This document shows positions 29,122 to 37,672 of a stretch of DNA of 64,000 bases, one piece after another (positions within the stretch are counted from its first letter, which is position 1; each line of letters begins with the position of its first letter). This DNA is from Geovibrio ferrireducens (GTDB lineage Bacteria > Chrysiogenota > Deferribacteres > Deferribacterales > Geovibrionaceae): the NCBI RefSeq assembly GCF_026226615.1, contig NZ_JAJAPB010000002.1, positions 186,001 to 250,000 on the forward strand. The letters run 5' to 3'. A program made the position numbers and the translations under genes. The notes under the pieces were generated by a model. That model did not search any database, was not told the DNA's origin, and saw nothing but the letters and a program-made list of their open reading frames with translations.

Positions 29122-29149
29122 ATCGCTATGAAGTAAACTATATAGCGAT
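29122..29149 (-). promoter_or_regulatory. ModE-like operator (molybdate-responsive)
   Basis: An inverted repeat ATCGCTATGAA-N6-TATATAGCGAT fits the extended ModE consensus (ATCGCTATATA-N6-TATATAACGAT, from memory) in total length (28 bp), spacing and 19 of 22 arm bases. It lies 74 bp above the TTG start of the binding-protein-like gene, overlapping a possible -35 region with a TATTAT-like -10 downstream. This links the three-gene cluster to molybdenum or tungsten supply. Confidence 0.7.
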
Positions 29150-29243
29150 GATATTAAATTATCAATAAAAAACCTGTGTATCGTTTTATCCGGTGAATAG
29201 TATATATTTTATCCTTTTTGCACTGTTTGTCCAGTAGCTAAAG

Positions 29244-32200
29244 TTATTTTTCATCAGCAGGGATGAGCACACCCGCGGTTTTCCGCAGTTCAGCCGCAGT
29301 GAGAAGAAGGTTCAGCCTTGCGGCCTTCATGTCATAAACTGCCTTTTCCGCCGCCGCGCCTGTCTGCATGTATTTCGATTCGCTAACCAAACCCGCCTTA
29401 AGCCTGTCCTTCATCTGGCGGAAGTTTTCCATTGCCAGCTCCGCAGCCTTTTCCGCGGTTTTCAGCGCGCTAAGGGCATATTCCTGTCTGCCGTTCAGCC
29501 TGTTCAGTTCAACATCCAGCCTGCCCCGGACATTCCGCAGGTTTTCGGAAGCCTGAATGACCTGAGCGTTTCTTTGACCTAGTACGCCCTTGCGCTTGCC
29601 CCAGTCAAAAACATTCCACTCCGCCTGTACGCCGAAGCTGGTTATACTGCTGTCCACAAACGGAACCCCGTCCTGATACGTGTGGCGGACAAACAGCCCC
29701 AGATCGGGTATGTATTCGTCTCTGGCTGCGCCTCTGGCACGCTGAGCTTTTTCCAGAGTGTATTCCGCCGCCCGGATGTCAGGGGAGGTAAGACAGGCCT
29801 CGGCGGAAGTGATATTAACCCGCTCCGGCTCATCCCCGAACGTATCAGACAGAGTAATTTCAATGCCTGCCGGAAGATTCAGAAGATCCCTGAACTGAGC
29901 CCTGAGATCTGAAAGCCTTGTTTCTGCGGCTGTCACATTCTGTCTGCTGTTCAGCAATCCGGTTTCTGTCTCCAGAACCGTTGACTCAAGCACATTGCCC
30001 GCCTCGAAAGCATCGCGGGCTTCCTTCAGTGAATGCTCAAAGGCGGCAGTGTAAACCCTGTAAACTGCTGTCTGCTGCTCAGCCAGAATAATGCCGTAAT
30101 ATAACTGGCGCACCGCAAAGGCTGTTTCGTTCCGCGCCTTTCTGTGCCTTGCTTCTGCGGCTTTCAGTTCAGCATCAGCAGCACCGACCCCTTCATTTAT
30201 TTTAAAAAGCTGGGTAAGCGGCTGTTTCACTGTGGTGTTCACTATGAACAGTGAATCGCTCCCCTGATCTATCTTCAAATCCTCCGTGGGGAAGCCGCCC
30301 AAACCGGGCACTGTGCCGAGAGCACCCTTATCTATAGTAACTACGCCGTTGTTGGTTGTATCGGTATACATGGCATCCACGGAAAGCATAGGAAAATAGC
30401 TTGCCCGTGCGGACATCTTCACCGCCGCATGCTCCTGTATCACAGCTTCGGTTATCTTAAGGCTGCGGCTGTTTTTAAGGGCATATTCCTCAGCCTGTTT
30501 CAGAGTGAAGGTTTCTGCATGTGCTGTGCCGCTGATCAGAAACAAAGCCAGAGCGGCTGCGGCTGTTTTTGTTCCGCCTTTTCCTGACATTACAACCACA
30601 TACAGAACAGGAACCACAAGAAGTGTAAAGAACATGGAGAATATCAGCCCCACGGCTATGACACTTGCAAGGGGGCTCCACAGGCTCGAACCGGAAAGAA
30701 TCATCGGAGTAACCCCCACAGCGGCTGCCATTGTGGTGAGGAATATGGGGCGGAGCCTGCGCTCTCCTGCCTCTGTGGCGGCAAGCTCAATGCTGTGCCC
30801 TTCGGCGGTTTTCTCTTTTATGTAATCCACCAGAATTATGGCGTTTCTAACCACTATTCCGCATAGGCTTATCAGCCCCATGAAGGCGGTGAACCCGAAG
30901 GGGTTATTGGTGATGAAAAGCCCGAACATAGCCCCCGGCAGTGCCAGAGGTATGGACGACATAATAACAAGCGGTTCACTTATGTTCTTAAACTGCACAA
31001 GCAAAACGAAGAATATGGCTGCAAGGCTTATGCCGAGGGCGACCATCATCTGGGGGAAAGTCTCCTCACTGTTCATGAGCTCGCCGCCGTAACTGATTTT
31101 ATATCCGGCGGGCAGCTTAATCCCCTCCACGGCAGGGCGCACCTCATCCAGAAGGGCAGAGGCGTAATATCCTTCTTTCACAAATGCCCTTACGGTAAGT
31201 GTCGGAACTCCGTTTCTGCGGACTATGCGGCTTGTCTGAAACTCCGGCTTAAGCTCCGCAAAGGAGCGCACCGGAACCTTAGCACCCGTCACGGGGGAGG
31301 TTACGTAATAATCGCCAATATCAGCAAAGCTTCTGCGGTTTTCCTCGCCCAGCCTCAGCACAACGGGAATCACCCGCTCCCCCTCCCTGTAGTCCGTAAC
31401 AGATAAACCGTCAAACCCGCCGTAGAGATAACCTGCAATGGCGGATGAGGGAATCCCCAGCCTTGCGGCGGCATCAGTATCCACTGCCACATCTATCAGT
31501 ATGGAATCATTGAAAAAATCGGTATGCACATAGTCGGAATAAGGCACTGCGGATACTATTCCGCTTATCTGCGCGCCTATCCGCTTGAGCTCCTGAATGT
31601 CATACCCGCTTATGCGGATCTCCACCGGAGCCTCCAGCAGATTCCCCTGCTGAAGCTCTTTGACTATCACAAGTGCCTCCGGCGCTGTTTCGGTCAAGGT
31701 TCTGCGCAGTTCATAAACCAGCCCCACGGTTGCATCCTCCGAAACAGTGTTCACTATAAACTGGCCGTATGCGGGATCAGGCTGCTGAGGGTTTACGTTA
31801 TAGTAGAATCTGGGCGCACTCCTGCCCGCAAAGGCAGCGAAATGGCTCACATCCTTATGACTGCCGAGGGATTTCTCTATGCGGCGCATAACATCGTCAG
31901 TGGCCTCTATTCTGGAGCCCTGCGGCATCCATACGTCAATAACAAACTGGTTGCGCTCCGCAGAGGGGAAGAACTGCTGAGGAACATATCTGAAATAGAG
32001 AGCCCCCAGAAGAACAGCGGCTACCCCGACCACAGCGGCAAGATATTTGCGCTTCATGAATATGCTTATTGTAACGGCGTAGGCATTCTGAACCCTGTCC
32101 AGAACGGTGCGCCTTTTCTTTTTCCCGGCTGTTTCATCATGCAGCCCTTTTTTGATGAAGAACCTGCAAAGTATAGGCGTAAGCATAACCGCCACAATGA

Positions 32201-33635
32201 ACGAAACAGAGAGTGCTATGGAGACGGTTTTCGGAAGAGCCGAGATAAACTCGCCCACCGAACCTGAAAGAATAAGCAGAGGAAGGAACGAGAATATGAT
32301 GGTGAGAGTCGCCGTGAGCACAGGCACAAAAACATCGCCCGCAGAGCGCCACGCCACATCCTCCTTCGGGACTTTTCTGTCCATAAGTTCCACGTAGTTA
32401 TCAGCTATTACTATGGCATCATCCACCACAATCCCCAGCACCATAATAAGCGATGCTATGGAAACCTGATGGAGAGCTATTTCAAAAGTGTTCATCAAAC
32501 CCAAAGTGGCGCAGAGAGTTACAGGAATGGCAACAGCTGCGATGACCGCCACCCTTATGGGCAGCAGGATTATTGTGACAAGTATCACAGACGCTATTGC
32601 CAGCATGAACTCATGGGTGAGCGTGCTCATCCTCTTTTTTACTACCGTCGGCTGATCTGCTATGAGATCGAGTGACAAATCCGGCGGCAGAACGCTCTTA
32701 AGCTCCGTAAACACAAGGCTGATGGATTCGCCGAGTTCTACAATGTTTTTCCCTTCCTGCATCTCAACTGACAGCAGAAGAGCGGGTGCGCCGTCATACC
32801 GCACCATAAACGAAGGGTCTTCGTAAACACGCTCAATATCCGCCACATCTTTCAGATAAACCGGATGCCCCGTTGTGCGGGAGACATCTATGAGCGTGTT
32901 CCCCACATCTTCCTCGGCACTGAAAAGCCCGCCTGTCTTTATGGGAATCCTGCCTTCCGGCGATTCAAAACTGCCGGAAAATCCTGTGACATTCCTCTCT
33001 CTCAGTGCGCGGGCAATTTTCATGGGGTCAGCGGAATATGCTGACAGCCTTTCGGAATCTGTCGTGACCTTTATCTGCTCCTGCTGCTTTCCGTAAACGG
33101 CGAGTTTGCCTATCTCCCGCACGGAACGCAGGCTGTCACTTATTTTATCCGTGTAATCGCTCAGTTCCCTGTAGCCGTAGTTTTCACCGTGTACGGCAAT
33201 AAGCATAGCCACTGTGTCACCGAAATCGGAGTTTACCGAAACGCCGAGAACTCCTTCGGGAAATTCCGAACGGGCTTCAATAAACTCGTTACGGAGCTTA
33301 GCCCAGAAAACATCCGCTTCTGTAACATAGTCCTCAAGCTCAACATTTATAACAGCAATGCCGGGGCGGCTGGTGGAGTAGGTTTTTTCCTTTCTTATCT
33401 CAGGAAATTTAAAGATATGCTCCTCAAGCTTTGAGGTAAGCTGACGCTCCACCTCATCAGATGTCGCTCCCGGATATATGGCAAGCACAAGGCCTGTACG
33501 GATGGTTATGGAAGGGTCTTCCGTCCGGGGCATCTTCATAAATGCATGGATGCCCGCAATCACTACTGCAAGGGTGATAACAACTGTAACTATCGGGTGG
33601 TTCAGGGAACTTTTAATAAACTTCATCTCTGTCAC
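29244..33635 (-). CDS. RND efflux transporter fused to a TolC-like outer-membrane protein
   Basis: The reading frame encodes 1463 residues. Residues 1 to about 1015 form a full RND permease: first helix VVTVVITLAVVIAGIHAF, TM4 motif GIVVDDAIVIADNYVELMD, and final helices ending TLLVVPVLYVVVMSGKGG. Directly after this comes a signal-peptide-like stretch (TAAAALALFLISGTAHA-ETF), then about 430 residues with OEP-type helices ending LRKTAGVLIPADEK. The two are normally separate proteins in different membranes. The AHA-ETF site could be cut by signal peptidase to release the channel. An internal ATG (about 30591) at the junction has no ribosome site. The gene overlaps the adaptor gene by ATGA. Confidence 0.9.
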   Translation of the reverse strand: MTEMKFIKSSLNHPIVTVVITLAVVIAGIHAFMKMPRTEDPSITIRTGLVLAIYPGATSDEVERQLTSKLEEHIFKFPEIRKEKTYSTSRPGIAVINVELEDYVTEADVFWAKLRNEFIEARSEFPEGVLGVSVNSDFGDTVAMLIAVHGENYGYRELSDYTDKISDSLRSVREIGKLAVYGKQQEQIKVTTDSERLSAYSADPMKIARALRERNVTGFSGSFESPEGRIPIKTGGLFSAEEDVGNTLIDVSRTTGHPVYLKDVADIERVYEDPSFMVRYDGAPALLLSVEMQEGKNIVELGESISLVFTELKSVLPPDLSLDLIADQPTVVKKRMSTLTHEFMLAIASVILVTIILLPIRVAVIAAVAIPVTLCATLGLMNTFEIALHQVSIASLIMVLGIVVDDAIVIADNYVELMDRKVPKEDVAWRSAGDVFVPVLTATLTIIFSFLPLLILSGSVGEFISALPKTVSIALSVSFIVAVMLTPILCRFFIKKGLHDETAGKKKRRTVLDRVQNAYAVTISIFMKRKYLAAVVGVAAVLLGALYFRYVPQQFFPSAERNQFVIDVWMPQGSRIEATDDVMRRIEKSLGSHKDVSHFAAFAGRSAPRFYYNVNPQQPDPAYGQFIVNTVSEDATVGLVYELRRTLTETAPEALVIVKELQQGNLLEAPVEIRISGYDIQELKRIGAQISGIVSAVPYSDYVHTDFFNDSILIDVAVDTDAAARLGIPSSAIAGYLYGGFDGLSVTDYREGERVIPVVLRLGEENRRSFADIGDYYVTSPVTGAKVPVRSFAELKPEFQTSRIVRRNGVPTLTVRAFVKEGYYASALLDEVRPAVEGIKLPAGYKISYGGELMNSEETFPQMMVALGISLAAIFFVLLVQFKNISEPLVIMSSIPLALPGAMFGLFITNNPFGFTAFMGLISLCGIVVRNAIILVDYIKEKTAEGHSIELAATEAGERRLRPIFLTTMAAAVGVTPMILSGSSLWSPLASVIAVGLIFSMFFTLLVVPVLYVVVMSGKGGTKTAAAALALFLISGTAHAETFTLKQAEEYALKNSRSLKITEAVIQEHAAVKMSARASYFPMLSVDAMYTDTTNNGVVTIDKGALGTVPGLGGFPTEDLKIDQGSDSLFIVNTTVKQPLTQLFKINEGVGAADAELKAAEARHRKARNETAFAVRQLYYGIILAEQQTAVYRVYTAAFEHSLKEARDAFEAGNVLESTVLETETGLLNSRQNVTAAETRLSDLRAQFRDLLNLPAGIEITLSDTFGDEPERVNITSAEACLTSPDIRAAEYTLEKAQRARGAARDEYIPDLGLFVRHTYQDGVPFVDSSITSFGVQAEWNVFDWGKRKGVLGQRNAQVIQASENLRNVRGRLDVELNRLNGRQEYALSALKTAEKAAELAMENFRQMKDRLKAGLVSESKYMQTGAAAEKAVYDMKAARLNLLLTAAELRKTAGVLIPADEK

Positions 33636-34813
33636 TCCGCAGCGGTTTTAACGCTGTTTCCGTCCCTGAGCCTTTCCTGCCCGGCGGTGACTATGGTTTC
33701 GTCCCCGGTGAGGCCGCTTTTTATCTCTATGTCGGTATTATAAAGCCTGCCTGTTTCAACCCTGACGGCGTATGCCCTGTTCTCCTTAACCGCAAAAACA
33801 GCCGGAGCACCCTGAGCATCCCTCACCACAGCATTAAGCGGCACAGTAAGCATATCCGCCCGTTCGTCCGTGCTGACGGAAATATCCGCCGCCATGCCTA
33901 TTTTCAGCAGCCTGTCCGGATTATGAACCTCAGTTTTCACAAGATATGTGCGCGTAGCGGGGTCAGCCGAAACATTCACAACCCGCACCCTGCCCTCAAA
34001 AACCTGTCCCGGAATACCTGCCAGACGCACCTTGACGGTCTGGCCTGTGCTGATAAGCCGTATATCCTTTTCAGGAACACCCGCGCTTACATCCACAGGA
34101 TCAAGCCTGACAGTTTCCACCACAGGATAACCGGAGGAAACCGTTTCACCCGCCGCAATGAACCTTTTGGACACATATCCGTCACTTAACGCATAAAGCT
34201 TTGTATCATTAAGACTTTTAAGGGCAGATGCCAAAGCGGCCTCAGCCTGTTTCAGTGCTGCTGCGGCCTGTTTTTTATCCTCTTTCTGTCCGCCGTTCTT
34301 AGCCATTTCGTACTGGTTTTCGGCGGATTCGTAAGCCGCCCTGAATTTCAGGTAATCATTGGGAGCAAGACTGCCGGAATCATAAAGCATTTTCATTCTG
34401 GCGTGCTCGTCTTTTGCCCGTTCATAGGCTATACGCGCCTGTTCAAGCTGCTCCGGTCTTACGGAGCTTTCTGCCTTTTCGGACGCAGCCAGTGCCATAT
34501 CCCTCTGCGCTTGTGCTCTCTGCAGTGCGAGTATATAGTCAGCCGCGTCAATCTCTGCGATAAGGTCGCCCCTGCGGACAAAATCCCCCTCTGCGGGGAT
34601 AATTCTGCTCACTCTGCCGGAGGCCAGAAATGAAAGCTTGACAGGGGCATCCTGCGAGGTGATGCTTCCGCCCGCCGAGACTGTGACATTATCATTAACA
34701 CGCTTTACTTTTGCAGTTTTCACAGGAATGTATGCTTCCTCTGCGGTTTCGCTGTTTTTCCCGCATCCCCACAAAACAAACAGAATCATAAACAGTGTCA
34801 ATGACTTTCTCAT
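33632..34813 (-). CDS. RND efflux periplasmic adaptor lipoprotein
   Basis: The 393-residue adaptor begins MRKSLTLFMILFVLWGCGK with a lipobox (LWGC). It has a lipoyl half SFLASGRVSRIIPAEGDFVRRGDLIAEID, a coiled-coil hairpin (about residues 95-185), the second lipoyl half LYALSDGYVSKRFIAAGETV and beta-barrel domains. A GAGGT ribosome site fixes the ATG at 34813 over the longer frame. It is the first gene of the two-gene operon with the RND-TolC fusion, so the pair could encode a complete tripartite pump. No regulator gene is adjacent. Substrate unknown. Confidence 0.9.
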   Translation of the reverse strand: MRKSLTLFMILFVLWGCGKNSETAEEAYIPVKTAKVKRVNDNVTVSAGGSITSQDAPVKLSFLASGRVSRIIPAEGDFVRRGDLIAEIDAADYILALQRAQAQRDMALAASEKAESSVRPEQLEQARIAYERAKDEHARMKMLYDSGSLAPNDYLKFRAAYESAENQYEMAKNGGQKEDKKQAAAALKQAEAALASALKSLNDTKLYALSDGYVSKRFIAAGETVSSGYPVVETVRLDPVDVSAGVPEKDIRLISTGQTVKVRLAGIPGQVFEGRVRVVNVSADPATRTYLVKTEVHNPDRLLKIGMAADISVSTDERADMLTVPLNAVVRDAQGAPAVFAVKENRAYAVRVETGRLYNTDIEIKSGLTGDETIVTAGQERLRDGNSVKTAAE

Positions 34814-35029
34814 ATTTTTACCTCGCAAGCTTCTAAACCATGAAAACAACAGGCTGTACAGTATTTATATCATCGCACTTTAAACCTGTCATTTCAATAA
34901 CTTCGTCAATAAAGTTGTCAATATCGACTCCGGGAAGCGTGATATTTTCATCATTCATAAACTATGGAAATATCCGTAATCACTTAAATATACCACTGAA
35001 TATGCAGATTATATGTGAGTTATTATTTT

Positions 35030-35055
35030 CATATGACTATTAATATAATCATATG
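35030..35055. promoter_or_regulatory. Perfect inverted repeat CATATGA-N12-TCATATG
   Basis: This 7-bp perfect palindrome with a 12-bp AT-rich spacer lies in the 295-bp divergent gap between the efflux adaptor gene and the chemoreceptor gene. It is a possible operator for one or both. The remaining gap is AT-rich and shows no other clear element. Confidence 0.4.
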
Positions 35056-35108
35056 ATTCGCGTTAAAATGATGTTATAGTGAACATATTTTATTTTTCGA
35101 GGATGGTC

Positions 35109-37133
35109 ATGAAAGTTTCATTCAGAATGAAAATTCTGCTTCCGGTGGTTGCAAGCGTCATAATCGCTTTTCTGCTGACGGGTATAGCCTCCTACAATGC
35201 TGTCAACAGGGAGACAGTGATCATAGCGCAGAACGATGTGCGCAATATGACTTACAGGTACGGTCATCTGATTAAAAGCAGCGTGGAACAGGCGCTCAGC
35301 ACCTCGCTGGCTCTTTCCGCATCGGCTTCGGCTATGTCTGAGAACGGCGGAGCAGTTCAGCGCAGAAAGGTGGCCGAAATGCTGAAAAAAACCGTTGAGG
35401 ATAATCCGACGCTTTTTGACGCGTGGATAGTCTGGGAGCCTGACATGTTCGACGGGAAAGATGCCGGGTTCGATGGCACAAACACCGCCGGAACGGGAGA
35501 AAACGGTCAGTTCGCCCCCTTTGCGGTTCGCTTGGGCGGTGCAGTGCGCCTTGCCGCGGCGGGCGGGATGTATGAATCCGACTGGTCATCGGACTGGTAT
35601 CAGAAGCCGTTTCAGAGCGGAAAACCCCACATAGGCGAACCCATCACCCGTGACATAGGTGACGAAGTTATCACAACTGTATCGATCGGAGTTCCCTTCA
35701 CGGTTAACGGGAAAAAAGCCGGTGTAGCCGGAGTGGACATATCCGTGGAACTGTTTGATGAACTGCTTTCAGGTGTGAGCGTTTACGATTCCGGCTACAC
35801 ATTCATGCTCTCAAACAACTACACAGTGCTTGCCCATCCGGTCAGTGAGCTTGTGGGAACCAGAGCGCGTCTGGCAGACACCATCAGCCCTTATCTGGAC
35901 AACGGTGAGGAATATTTTGTGGAGACTGTCTCCTCGCAGACGGGCAAAACATCATACACCCTTTACTCCCCCATCAGTATAAACGGAACAGACTACAGCT
36001 ATTTCATAGGCTTAAGCGTCCCCATAGATGAAATAATGAAAGCTGTCAAAGTTATAGAAGTCACCATAGCCGCTGCGGCCGTCATTGCGGTCATTGTCAT
36101 TATTGCTGTTATACTCCTCATAGTCGGCTTTCTCATCCGCCAGCTCGGCGGTGAGCCGCATGAAGTGGTGGAAACGGTACACCGCATAGCCGGAGGCGAC
36201 TTCACCACAGATATAAAAACCGCCAGAAATGACAGTTCAAGCCTTGCTTACGCCATCAAAGAGATGGTAGCGGGCTTAAGCGGAATGATAAATAACGTAA
36301 CCGAAGCGGCGGACAGGCTGCGGGAAGCCAGCGCGAATCTTTCGGCAGGCGCACAGCAGCTATCCGGCGGAATGACGGAGCAGACAGAGCGCTCAGGCCT
36401 CATTACACTGGCGTCAAATGAAATGAGCTCAACAACGGGCGACATAGCCAGAAACCTCACTGAGATAACAACCTTTGCCCAGCAGACCACGGAAAAAGCC
36501 GTAAACGGCGACAAAGTGGTGAACAGTTCGCTGAAAGCTGTGGAAAAGATAAAAGACACTGTGGATCAGTCCGCTGTGCTTGTGCATTCACTCGGTGAGA
36601 AATCTCAGGAGATCAAGGATATTGTCAGTGTAATCAGTGATATAGCTGACCAGACCAACCTGCTCGCCCTTAACGCCGCCATCGAGGCCGCAAGAGCGGG
36701 TGAAGCGGGAAGAGGCTTTGCTGTGGTGGCGGACGAAGTGCGCAAGCTGGCAGAACGCACACAGAAGGCCACAACGGAAATATCAGGTCTGGTGCACGGA
36801 ACACAGACAGAAATGAACAATGTTATTGAGTCGATGGAAGGGGTTACAGCGCAGGTTCATCAGGGAGTGGAATCCTCACGTCTGATAGGTGCTGTACTTG
36901 CGGAGATACAGGAAGGGGTGGCCATGCTGCAGTCTATGGTGGAAAACATATCCAGCGCCACACAGGAAATGGCCTCCACAAGTTCGCAGATTCAGCAGGA
37001 TATAAGCTCCATAGCCTCCGTTTCAAACGAGGTGAAAACCACATCAGACCATCTGGCGGAAAGCGCCTCCGGCCTTGAGCATATAGCAGACAGCCTCAGA
37101 GATCTCATGAGCAGATTCAGGCTGAAAAGATAA
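35109..37133 (+). CDS. Methyl-accepting chemotaxis protein with Cache sensor domain
   Basis: The protein of about 674 residues has a first helix ([17 protein letters not shown]), a double Cache periplasmic domain (to about residue 320, with [11 protein letters not shown] and [32 protein letters not shown], an amino- or organic-acid-type dCache) and a second helix ([28 protein letters not shown]). A HAMP domain and the signalling hairpin follow, with the tip [43 protein letters not shown]. The ATG at 35109 was preferred, with GAGG 7 nt upstream. It stands alone and ends in a terminator. The ligand is unknown. Confidence 0.93.
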   Translation: MKVSFRMKILLPVVASVIIAFLLTGIASYNAVNRETVIIAQNDVRNMTYRYGHLIKSSVEQALSTSLALSASASAMSENGGAVQRRKVAEMLKKTVEDNPTLFDAWIVWEPDMFDGKDAGFDGTNTAGTGENGQFAPFAVRLGGAVRLAAAGGMYESDWSSDWYQKPFQSGKPHIGEPITRDIGDEVITTVSIGVPFTVNGKKAGVAGVDISVELFDELLSGVSVYDSGYTFMLSNNYTVLAHPVSELVGTRARLADTISPYLDNGEEYFVETVSSQTGKTSYTLYSPISINGTDYSYFIGLSVPIDEIMKAVKVIEVTIAAAAVIAVIVIIAVILLIVGFLIRQLGGEPHEVVETVHRIAGGDFTTDIKTARNDSSSLAYAIKEMVAGLSGMINNVTEAADRLREASANLSAGAQQLSGGMTEQTERSGLITLASNEMSSTTGDIARNLTEITTFAQQTTEKAVNGDKVVNSSLKAVEKIKDTVDQSAVLVHSLGEKSQEIKDIVSVISDIADQTNLLALNAAIEAARAGEAGRGFAVVADEVRKLAERTQKATTEISGLVHGTQTEMNNVIESMEGVTAQVHQGVESSRLIGAVLAEIQEGVAMLQSMVENISSATQEMASTSSQIQQDISSIASVSNEVKTTSDHLAESASGLEHIADSLRDLMSRFRLKR

Positions 37134-37142
37134 AGCAGCTTC

Positions 37143-37179
37143 AAAGCCCCTGATGCAAAGCGCTTCAGGGGCTTTTTTT
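37143..37179 (+). terminator. Intrinsic terminator after the chemoreceptor gene
   Basis: AAGCCCCTGA and TCAGGGGCTT arms are followed by seven T on the plus strand, 10 bp after the stop codon. Confidence 0.9.
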
Positions 37180-37248
37180 ATTTTGATCCTCAAATTATTT
37201 TCCTCCTTCTGCGTTTTATTGATTGACTTTACCCCCGTATCATTTATC

Positions 37249-37278
37249 ATAACATATGAACATATAAGCATACGTTAT
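37249..37278 (+). promoter_or_regulatory. Operator of the CadC-like repressor
   Basis: ATAACATATG-N10-CATACGTTAT is an inverted repeat with 9 of 10 matching positions, ending 19 bp before the arsR-type ATG. The ATATGAACATAT core resembles SmtB/ArsR operators. It probably controls the metal-efflux operon that follows. Confidence 0.65.
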
Positions 37279-37297
37279 GATATATCGGAGCAGCAGA

Positions 37298-37672
37298 ATG
37301 GTAAAAGAAACTGAAAAAGACTTATGTGAAGAAAGATGCATCCACCCTCAGACCATATGTCTGGTAAGGCAGAATATGCTTGATGAGGGAACAATATACG
37401 ACCTTTCGGAAATGTTCAAGGTTCTCAGTGAACCATCCCGTATACGCATTCTCCACGCACTCTCAAGGCAGGAACTCTGTGTCTGCGACCTCGCTGACGC
37501 GCTGGGCATGAACCAGTCCGCCATATCGCACCAGCTAAGAATACTGCGCAATGCAAGGCTGGTCAAATTCCGCAGGGAAGGCAAGGAAGCATGGTACTCG
37601 CTGGACGATGAGCATGTAATAACCCTTATGTGCCAAGGCATAGAGCATATTTCACACGGAAGGGAAAAATGA
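37298..37672 (+). CDS. ArsR/SmtB-family metal repressor (CadC-like)
   Basis: The 124-residue winged-helix repressor has the metal-site motif ELCVCDLADAL in the recognition region and extra N-terminal Cys residues (LCEERCIHPQTIC). Together these match the Cys4 site of CadC, which senses Cd, Pb and Zn. The DNA-binding helix is LGMNQSAISHQLRILRNARLV. The ATG at 37298 was chosen over an upstream ATG because it follows the operator. It overlaps the P-type ATPase gene by ATGA. It should release the operator when a soft metal is in excess. Confidence 0.9.
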   Translation: MVKETEKDLCEERCIHPQTICLVRQNMLDEGTIYDLSEMFKVLSEPSRIRILHALSRQELCVCDLADALGMNQSAISHQLRILRNARLVKFRREGKEAWYSLDDEHVITLMCQGIEHISHGREK

